20,663 nucleotides of DNA from a virus: positions 1 to 20,663 of the IMG/VR virus record IMGVR_UViG_3300013131_000303; one strand, given 5' to 3'. The notes under the pieces were generated by a model that was given only the letters and a program-made list of their open reading frames with translations, was not told the origin of the DNA and searched no databases. The stretch's first letter is position 1; each line of letters opens with the position of its first letter. This document shows, in pieces, positions 6,143-13,700 of the stretch. Both the position numbers and the translations under genes were made by a program.

Positions 6143-6763
6143 TTAATATCCAGGTATCATAGGAGGTGTAACTCCAAATGGTGGATCAATATACTCATCA
6201 ACAAAGTAATCCCATACGAAATCAACTTGTAGAGTTTCAATTGTACCATTCGTTGACCAATCAAGACCGTATCCAGCAATTTTCTTAATTTGAGCATTTT
6301 GGAAAGTAACTCTTCTCAAAACAACACCCTTTTTATCATGTTGATTAACAATGATAGTTCCGATTATATCAGACTTATAATGCATTGTCCCATCTTGAGA
6401 ATTAAATACTAAGTCATACCATGCTTTTAATGTAGACCAAGTTTCCATAGATCCAACTTGATTAACATTCACTTGAAATTTAATACTAATCTCACCACTA
6501 GTCTTAGCTGGTGTAGTTTGAAATACTCTAGTTGAATATTTAAATCTTTGTTCTTTTTGTGTGAAGTCAAACTCTGTAAGGTTGAAGTCAACACTAGTGG
6601 CATTTTCCAATAATAATACCGAGTTTCTTTGTTGGTTCTGCAAAATAGTAGGAAGTACAAATGTAACCTCAAACAAGTTAGTGTAAACTATCTCATCTGG
6701 AAATGTACCTGGTCCACCCGGAGATCCAACATTAGAGATTTGCGTGTAATGTGGTAATGGCAT
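6143..6763 (-). CDS. gp19: Tail tube protein (T4 gp19-like)
   Basis: 206 residues, against 163 in T4 gp19. Tail tube proteins stack as hexameric rings inside the contractile sheath and form the channel for DNA. The family pattern is visible: an N-terminal strand segment (YTNLFEVTFVLP), a central part with RFKYSTRVF, and a C-terminal half with WYDLVFNSQDG, then IIVNQHDKKGVVLRRVTFQNA, followed by the LDWSTNGTIETLQVDFVWDY end strand. The extra length is a Pro/Gly-rich N-terminus and a tail ending PPMIPGY. The leader is A/T-rich without a Shine-Dalgarno. A terminator follows the stop directly, so this highly expressed gene is probably monocistronic. The sheath gene that usually neighbours it is not in the window. 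Confidence 0.88.
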   Translation of the reverse strand: MPLPHYTQISNVGSPGGPGTFPDEIVYTNLFEVTFVLPTILQNQQRNSVLLLENATSVDFNLTEFDFTQKEQRFKYSTRVFQTTPAKTSGEISIKFQVNVNQVGSMETWSTLKAWYDLVFNSQDGTMHYKSDIIGTIIVNQHDKKGVVLRRVTFQNAQIKKIAGYGLDWSTNGTIETLQVDFVWDYFVDEYIDPPFGVTPPMIPGY

Positions 6764-6932
6764 ATTTTTTATTATTTTTTTTTAATTGTTACCAATTATA
6801 AAGTATATATTTTTTATTTTTTTTCTCTTGTTTTTTATACACTTTACATATATATTAAACTAAAAAACTAATTTTTTTCCATTTTCAACTTAAAACAAAG
6901 ACGATTATATAATATTAAAATAATAATTATGA
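6764..6932. other. Divergent intergenic region between tail tube and gp47
   Basis: 169 nt with long T- and A-tracts and TATA-rich words (for example around 6803-6810 and 6906-6915). It must hold promoters for both divergent genes, but I cannot pick an unambiguous box in either direction. No hairpin or small gene is evident. Confidence 0.5.
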
Positions 6933-8063
6933 ATGAGTAAAATTTTCCTAATTGGAGATACCCACATCGGATTGGGATATCCAAACTCAGTTGATAAATG
7001 GTATAAAATACATCAACAATATTTTTCAGAGTTTCTAATTCCACTACTAAAAAAAGAAGTTAAAGAAGGAGATATAATTGCACACCTAGGAGACCTCTTT
7101 GATAACAGAAATATCATACCCATAAACCTACTAAACTACGGAATGGATATAATTGAAGAAATATCAAAAATAGCACCACTACACATAATAATAGGAAATC
7201 ATGACCTATACTCAAAAAGCGCATCTGAAATAAATTCAGTTAGACCATTTAAATATATCCCAAATGTTAAAATTTATGATAAAACATCAATATTAGAATA
7301 TAATGGACTAAAAATATTGATGATGCCTTATATTGAAAAGAAATTAGATCAAATAAAAACAATAAATGATAATAAAAATTGCGATTACCTATTTTGCCAC
7401 TCAGACTTAAACGGTTGTAAAATGCACTTAACATCAGTAGCTCATAAAAATAATGATAAAATTGATATAGAAGATTTTAAATCATTTAGAAAAGTGAGAT
7501 CTGGTCATGTGCATCTTGTACAGGTTAATAACAATTTCAAATTTATAGGATCTATTTTCCAAATGGATCGAAATGATATAGGAGATCAAAAAGGAATATT
7601 TGTAATAGACACAGATACAGATGAAGAGATATTTTTTCCAAATAAAGTATCACCAATATTTAGAAAATTTAAGGTTATAACAGAAGACGATATTGATAAA
7701 TTAGATGAATTAAAAGATACTAAAGATTATATTGATATATCAATCTCAAACAATCTTCTTATAAACAATCGAAAATTAAGAAGAAAATTAGAAATGATGT
7801 TAGAAAATGGGAATTTCTCATCAGTCGAATATATAGATGATATCGTACAAAAAGGAGATGATGGTGAGGAAATTATTTCAGAAACTATTCAAATTGATGA
7901 AGATAATTTAGACATATCTATAAAATTAGATTATGAAAATTATATAAAAGAATACATATTAAAACAAAAGTATGAAAACGAATCCTTTAAAAATGGTGTG
8001 ATAAATGAATATGATGAAATAATAAAAATATACACTGATAATTATAAATCAAAAGTAGAATAA
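6933..8063 (+). CDS. gp47: Recombination/repair endonuclease subunit, gp47-like (Mre11/SbcD family)
   Basis: 376 residues, against 339 in T4 gp47. With gp46 (Rad50/SbcC-like ATPase) it forms the exonuclease complex that resects DNA ends for recombination-dependent replication and degrades host DNA. All metallophosphoesterase motifs are present: GDTH (8-11), GDLFDNR (53-59), GNHD (88-91), CHSD (155-158) and GHVH (191-194), so it should be an active Mn-dependent nuclease. The C-terminal third is charged and probably binds the partner ATPase. The ATG at 6933 overlaps another ATG at 6929, whose frame stops after three codons. The gene is alone on its strand here and ends in a terminator, so gp46 is not its immediate downstream partner. 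Confidence 0.93.
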   Translation: MSKIFLIGDTHIGLGYPNSVDKWYKIHQQYFSEFLIPLLKKEVKEGDIIAHLGDLFDNRNIIPINLLNYGMDIIEEISKIAPLHIIIGNHDLYSKSASEINSVRPFKYIPNVKIYDKTSILEYNGLKILMMPYIEKKLDQIKTINDNKNCDYLFCHSDLNGCKMHLTSVAHKNNDKIDIEDFKSFRKVRSGHVHLVQVNNNFKFIGSIFQMDRNDIGDQKGIFVIDTDTDEEIFFPNKVSPIFRKFKVITEDDIDKLDELKDTKDYIDISISNNLLINNRKLRRKLEMMLENGNFSSVEYIDDIVQKGDDGEEIISETIQIDEDNLDISIKLDYENYIKEYILKQKYENESFKNGVINEYDEIIKIYTDNYKSKVE

Positions 8064-8064
8064 T

Positions 8065-8095
8065 AAAAAACCACTCTAATTGAGTGGTTTTTTTA
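8065..8095. terminator. Bidirectional intrinsic terminator
   Basis: CCACTC (8071-8076) and GAGTGG (8082-8087) with flanking A- and T-runs that lengthen the stem. It separates the convergent genes ending at 8063 and 8076. The stop codon of the minus-strand gene lies inside the hairpin. Confidence 0.85.
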
Positions 8096-8348
8096 TTAGT
8101 TTTATTTTTAAGTCACCAGTACCTTTTATCAATCTATGGTAAACACCCATTGGTATAGATATTCTACCATCTATCTTTTTAGGGAGTTGATTATCAAATT
8201 GAATAAGCCAATCAGTTTCTCCAATATTTTCAATAATTCTATCTTCCTTATCAGTATGCCAGATCATCTCATCAGATTCAGTATATTGAGAAAACTCTCT
8301 AATGAATATATTGCACCCAATCTTAGTTTCTTTAAATGGTAAAATCAT
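8076..8348 (-). CDS. Small cupin-like phage protein
   Basis: 90 residues. The sequence has the beta-barrel cadence of a single-domain cupin, with a pattern I recall from small proteins of marine T4-like phages: W-H-x-D-x-x-D-R (MIWHTDKEDR), then DWLIQFDNQLPKKIDG, then IPMGVYHRLIKGTGDLKIKL. H31 and H67 are candidate metal ligands, but the full set of cupin ligands is not clear. Its function in phages is not known to me. The last codons and stop fall inside the bidirectional terminator. A TATATATA word lies only 4 nt before the ATG, too close for a standard late promoter. It is followed upstream by the homing endonuclease gene on the same strand. Confidence 0.72.
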   Translation of the reverse strand: MILPFKETKIGCNIFIREFSQYTESDEMIWHTDKEDRIIENIGETDWLIQFDNQLPKKIDGRISIPMGVYHRLIKGTGDLKIKLIKKPLN

Positions 8349-8382
8349 ATACTATATATAAAAATATTTAATTTAATTTATT

Positions 8383-9801
8383 TTAATCCAAACAAATACA
8401 ACTCCAACCCTTGTGCTTTCTACCATTCTTAGAAACTCTTGATAAATTACCAGGGTCTAAATCTCTATCTGAACAAAATTCCGATAGATTTTTTATAAAA
8501 AATTCAACACCAAATGGATCTGTTAGTTTATAATTTTTAGATCTTTTTTTATTTATATCAATCATTAATTTTGATTTCATTTCAATATTTTTAGTTAATG
8601 ATTTACATACAATTAAATTGTTATTTAAAATTATATCTCTGTAGTATTTTGATAAATCTTCATCATTTGAAAGTAATAAACCAATGTTATTATAGTTATA
8701 TTTTTCAATTAATTCAGTAATTAAATACTGACCACTATTATAATCTTTAAAAATATCGATAATATCTTCCTCTGTTAATATATTTTTTCTTTGTCTAAGA
8801 TTATATTTGGTTTTCAATTCCAAGTAAATTTGATTATATCTTCGTCTCTGATATCTAAAAGATAGTATCAAATCAACTTCTTTAGAATTAATTTTCAATT
8901 TGTCACAAATATCATTATTTGAAAAATTAAAAATGTGTCTTAGTTCAAAAACATCTTTTATAATTTCTTCTTTTATTATAATCTTATTAATTTTTATTCC
9001 ACTTTTTCTATTAATTTTCATTTTATTTTTCCGCTTCTCAATATTAAAAATCAAACCATCCTTTTCAACTTTATAGATATTTTGATTGTAAATAAGATGT
9101 CTTAATGAAATTATTTCAAACCCCGTCAATTTTGATATATCATATATACTCAATTTCTCATTCTCATACATGTCATGTATTTTCAAAACATCATCTCTAT
9201 TGAATTTTTTATATCGATTTACTTCTAATTTTAAATCATATTTCTCTTTAACATATTCATATTTTTTAACTCTGTTCAAAATAGAGGAGACATGATTACC
9301 ATTAATTCCCATCACCTTTGATATTTCACCATTACTCAATTTTAATTCATTTCTAAGATTAAAAATACCAATTATCTGTTCATCACTCAACTTTCTCATT
9401 CTTTCAAATAACTTAATCTTTTCCTCTTTACTTCTTCGAACTCCCAAACAGGAAGATGATTTAGGATTAGTATTATATCCAAATCTATCATCATAAGGTT
9501 TATATAAATCTAAATAAATTTGCTCCCTTTGTAATGAGATTTCTGGCGGACAAACCTCTAATATCGATATTTCAAAATATCCAAAGTTTGGATTTTGATT
9601 AAAACACCTCTGTAAGTGCTTTGAGTGATGTCTATTATTTATTAAATCACTAATATGAGATGTCAACCTTCTTGATAACCTACCAGAAGTCGAACCAATA
9701 TAAACTTTATTATTATTTTTATTTCTTATTTGATAGACTCCACTATTTTTAATAAGTTCTCGATCACTATCTATTAAAATTTCATATAAAATATTTATCA
9801 T
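8383..9801 (-). CDS. GIY-YIG homing endonuclease with four helix-turn-helix-like modules
   Basis: 472 residues. The N-terminal nuclease domain is complete: G21-V-Y23, Y34-I-G36, R45 and H49 in LSRRLTSH, and the catalytic Glu E93 in QREQIYLDLY. It is followed by at least four units of about 50 residues that each look like a helix-turn-helix: 138-190 (LSNGEISKVMGINGNHVSSI), 200-250 (LSIYDISKLTGFEIISLRHL), 278-330 (FSNNDICDKLKINSKEVDLI) and 342-395 (YLITELIEKYNYNNIGLLLS). The C-terminus (424-467) is the small module of phage homing enzymes (DPFGVEFFIKNLSEFC, then KHKGWSC). It lies 47 nt after the 260-residue gene, as a selfish element would. It is probably an active free-standing homing nuclease. 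Confidence 0.88.
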   Translation of the reverse strand: MINILYEILIDSDRELIKNSGVYQIRNKNNNKVYIGSTSGRLSRRLTSHISDLINNRHHSKHLQRCFNQNPNFGYFEISILEVCPPEISLQREQIYLDLYKPYDDRFGYNTNPKSSSCLGVRRSKEEKIKLFERMRKLSDEQIIGIFNLRNELKLSNGEISKVMGINGNHVSSILNRVKKYEYVKEKYDLKLEVNRYKKFNRDDVLKIHDMYENEKLSIYDISKLTGFEIISLRHLIYNQNIYKVEKDGLIFNIEKRKNKMKINRKSGIKINKIIIKEEIIKDVFELRHIFNFSNNDICDKLKINSKEVDLILSFRYQRRRYNQIYLELKTKYNLRQRKNILTEEDIIDIFKDYNSGQYLITELIEKYNYNNIGLLLSNDEDLSKYYRDIILNNNLIVCKSLTKNIEMKSKLMIDINKKRSKNYKLTDPFGVEFFIKNLSEFCSDRDLDPGNLSRVSKNGRKHKGWSCICLD

Positions 9802-9848
9802 AGTATATATATTATTATATAATACACACCCTATAAATATCTTTTAAA

Positions 9849-10631
9849 TTACCAATAACCACCATGAGATGATTTAACTAAATTCTTATATCGAGGTAGA
9901 TGACAGGACCAATAACCAGCTGATAATTTATCCATTGGTTTCCATTTTCTTTTACATCTATGACGTGATACAAATGATTTTCTAGCCACGGGATCATTAA
10001 TTTTAGAAGTCAATCCACCCTTAACATCACCAAAATTAACACACATAACTCTATCAGTTTTTGGATTTTTAACATAAACTTTATACTTTTTAGGACCGGT
10101 ACTTCTCATAGGTTTATTCAATTTAACATCTCTACCTTTATACTCAGCCTCATTTAATTCCTCAATAATCTCCATTGGAAGATCTAATGGAACTAATTGA
10201 CCTCTAAAATATCCAAATTTACCAATATCTGTTTTCTCAAATAATTCAATATCCAAATCATTAAAAGAGTATCTACCACTTTCATATAATTCTCTACCTT
10301 CTACTAATAAGTTAAAAAATTCTTCTGATCCTGGTCTAAAAATATTCTCTATAACAGAAATTGAATTATCGAAATGGTATCTAATATTCTCAGAGATGCT
10401 AAACTCACTAGAAAACTCTTCAAATTTCTTGATAGACTTTTTCAAACCAGGTGTTTCACCATTATTTTGAATTTCTTTTTTAATTTTATTAACTTCCTTA
10501 TCTTTAATCTCTTCGTAATCGCTTACAAATCCAACCAAATCATCTTCTTTTGGTTCTAAAGACTTTATATCAAAACCAGGTTCTAATACATCATCTTCCT
10601 TTTTCTTCTCAAAAAATCTAAGAATCTTCAT
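9849..10631 (-). CDS. Conserved T4-like phage protein with GDxxGGL...RHxC...YWSC motif
   Basis: 260 residues. I recognise the layout from a protein common in T4-like phages of aquatic origin, whose role I do not know; a head or virion role is often assumed. Conserved landmarks are YHFDNSISVIENIFRPGSEE (85-104), FFNLLVEGRELYESG (105-119), LFEKTDIGKF (130-139), RGQLVPLDLPM (143-153), LNKPMRSTGPKKYKVYVKNP (171-190), NFGDVKGGL (199-207), DPVARKSF (213-220), RHRC (223-226) and GYWSCHLPRY (239-248), ending GGYW. His224, Cys226 and Cys243 could bind metal, but this is unproven. The first 80 residues are a charged, less conserved extension. It is divergent from the giant tail gene, with 86 nt between starts, and the intact homing endonuclease follows it. 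Confidence 0.78.
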   Translation of the reverse strand: MKILRFFEKKKEDDVLEPGFDIKSLEPKEDDLVGFVSDYEEIKDKEVNKIKKEIQNNGETPGLKKSIKKFEEFSSEFSISENIRYHFDNSISVIENIFRPGSEEFFNLLVEGRELYESGRYSFNDLDIELFEKTDIGKFGYFRGQLVPLDLPMEIIEELNEAEYKGRDVKLNKPMRSTGPKKYKVYVKNPKTDRVMCVNFGDVKGGLTSKINDPVARKSFVSRHRCKRKWKPMDKLSAGYWSCHLPRYKNLVKSSHGGYW

Positions 10632-10692
10632 TTTTTTAATTATTTTTTACACCTTATATATTAAAATAAATTATCAAAGAAGTGTTTTTTAA

Positions 10693-10700
10693 TATATATC
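10693..10700 (+). promoter_or_regulatory. Possible late promoter of the 1904-residue tail gene
   Basis: TATATATC, two mismatches from TATAAATA, 17 nt before the ATG at 10718. The spacing equals that at the exact boxes before 4398 and 17850 (15 and 17 nt), which is the main support. Confidence 0.3.
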
Positions 10701-10717
10701 AAAAAAGTATTAATTAA

Positions 10718-13700
10718 ATGTCTGAATCATTAATTTTCTTTAACAAAGAAGGAGATAGTTTAAATTTCAAATATGATTTTATAGATGAAAGATTTGAAGG
10801 TGATATCCTTTTTCATGAAAACTCATCAGATACATATAAAACATATGGTTTATATGTTATGGAAAAAGTACCTTCTATTGAACTAGAATCACCAAATAGA
10901 TTGTCATTAAATAAATTTCAATTATTTAACGAATGGGGTGTACACTTCTATGAGAAAACTCTACAAAAGCAAATAATAACTAATATAGAGCCAGTAAATA
11001 ACGATTGGAACTTCTATTCTAAGTGGATATATGGTGATAATTTTGACATAAAATTCCCAATTGGTACATTAGTCAGCTTTAACAATCCAATATTAGAATT
11101 TACAGATGATATGAGAGTTTATACTGTTGTGTCAACCAAAAATGATGCTATAATGATAATATCAGATGTTGATAATGCAACATTTGAATCTAAATACTCA
11201 TCGATATATTCAAATTCGGAAACATGGAAAGACTTATATCTATTAAATTCGGTAAATTCAATAGGAATTTATAACTATGTAAACTCAAAGTTTGAGAATA
11301 ATTTATCAAATTGGAATGAACCAAATTTTTATGATAAGTTATTCAATGGTAAAAAACTCAATGTAGTAAATAGCAATTTAAATGATGGTACATACACTAT
11401 ATTAAATGATAAATTAATAGATCTGATACATTTCGAATACTCGACAAATCCAAGTAAATTAATTGGATCCGGAACTTTTTCAATTGAAGTAATAACAAAA
11501 AGTGATTTACCAAAAATATATGAGGGTGAAATAAACATAAAAGATAGCAAAATATATTTTAATAACTTTTTAGAAATTCCAACAAACCTGAAGCCTGGAT
11601 CGGAATTTACAATATCAGGGTCACAACAAAATATAAATTATTATAGAGTGGATAATATACCACAATTTAATAAAGTTTTAAATAAAACTTACTATGCAAC
11701 ACAATCACAAGTCATATATAATAATCAAATATGGGAATGTGTAAAAGCATATACACAAGATCAAGTAAATAACTCAACAATAACACCAGAAAACTCAGAT
11801 TATTGGAATAAAACGAAATACCTACCAGTAAGCGGTTTGAAAGATGAATACTTACAAAAATGTCAAATATATCTAACAACAAATAAAGATTACTTTGAAT
11901 ATGGTTGGACAAAAGATGCTGAAACAACATTATCATCAGTAGCTGAGAAATTTAAAAATGATTTAGATCTCTATAATATTGATTTATATTTTTCAAATAA
12001 TGAGTTGAAAGCTGACTTAAAATATTCTTCAAAATATGCAGAGGTTAACTTCTACTATACAACAGACAATAAGGTCTTAGTATCATCAACCATTCAAAAG
12101 AACGAAAAACTAATAGAAATATCAGAAGATCTAAATCATGAGTTAAATTATGATTATTCAAATAATACACAATATAATGTAGTATTCACAGATATTGACG
12201 ACTGGGGAATTAAATTAACAATAAACGGACAAATTTACGAGTCAGATGTTATATGGATTTACAATGGAGGAATACCAAATTTAGAAAGAACAATAGACAG
12301 AACTCTACGAAATTGGTTAACGATTAACTATGTGAAATTATACACCATTGGAATCGTAGCAGAAATTGATTTTATTGGAATATCATCAAACTACCAAAAC
12401 TCAATAATATTAAAAACATTTTTCCCAAATGTGCCATTATCACTGAAAGTTGAGGTTGGATCCGGTGGAAATTTCTATGTAGAAAACTCATTATTAGTTT
12501 TTAAAAACTTAACAAGTGATGATCCAAAAACTTTAACAAAAAACTTAACGATAACAATAAATGACACACCATATGAAATAAAAATGTCCACAACAATACC
12601 TATAACTCTAAGAGAATGGGTAAATAAATGGAGAATTAAATTATTAGAATATGGAATAATAGTTAAGAATATAAATAACTCAATTAAAGTCGATACAATA
12701 TACCCAAACAATAGAATAGATATATCAATAAATAACGGTAGAATACAAATACCTGGAAATGAAGACTTTTATATTTTAAATAAAAAAACTGGAAATAAGG
12801 GAATTGTTATCTCCTCAAACGAAATAACACTAAAAGATGATGAGTTTGATGATAAAAATTTTGAAAATATAGGAATATCAACCGGGATGATAATATCAAT
12901 TAATAACTCGGGATTTGTTTGGGATAACCAAGAATATAACGTTCAATATGTAGATAAAAATAAAGTAGGTCTTAGCTACAAAGGACCATTCTGGGGTCTA
13001 ACTAACTCAATTTATAATTCATCAGCTTACAACACAATTGGATTTAGTTTAGGATTTGGAATAACAGCAAGTTATACACCTGATTTTATAAAAGATTCGA
13101 ATCTAAATTTAAATCATTTCAACAAAACTTTATTCTCCACAAAAATAGAATCAAATGTTAAAGATTTTGACTTAAATGAAATTGAAATATCTGTAGATAA
13201 AATCTATGACATATTAACTGTTCAACTATCTAACTCATATTATATTTTAGCTAAAAAATCAACAAATACAATATTAATAAAGATAGATTCATTTACAAAT
13301 AAAATAAAAAATACAATAAACTTAGGAACTGACGATGGTATAAAATTAGAATATAACAATTTCAATAATCTTATTTATTGTTTATTAAAAAAAAGTTTAA
13401 TAACTGTAGATCCTATTATAGATATAACAAGTAAAATACTCACTACAAAAGTAGATTTTAAAACAATATCTATTAATAATCTAACTGGTGATTATTATAT
13501 CACAAATAACGACAATAACAACATAATCACATCAAAAACTATAATTAGTTTACCATCTAAATCTATATCTATAACAAAAGTAAATGAGAAGGAAAATAAA
13601 ATATACTTAATAAAAAGTAGTGGTGATGATATATATCAAATTAGTTCAAAATCAGTATGGTTAAAAACATTTAAATTATCCAACTTAGATAAAAGTTTTA

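Noticed and set aside
8353-8360. TATATATA as late promoter of the cupin-like gene
   Set aside because: It lies only 4 nt before the ATG, so transcription would begin inside the gene.
9832-9839. TATAAATA on the plus strand between the homing endonuclease and the 260-residue gene
   Set aside because: It points into the 3' end of a minus-strand gene, so it has no gene to drive.
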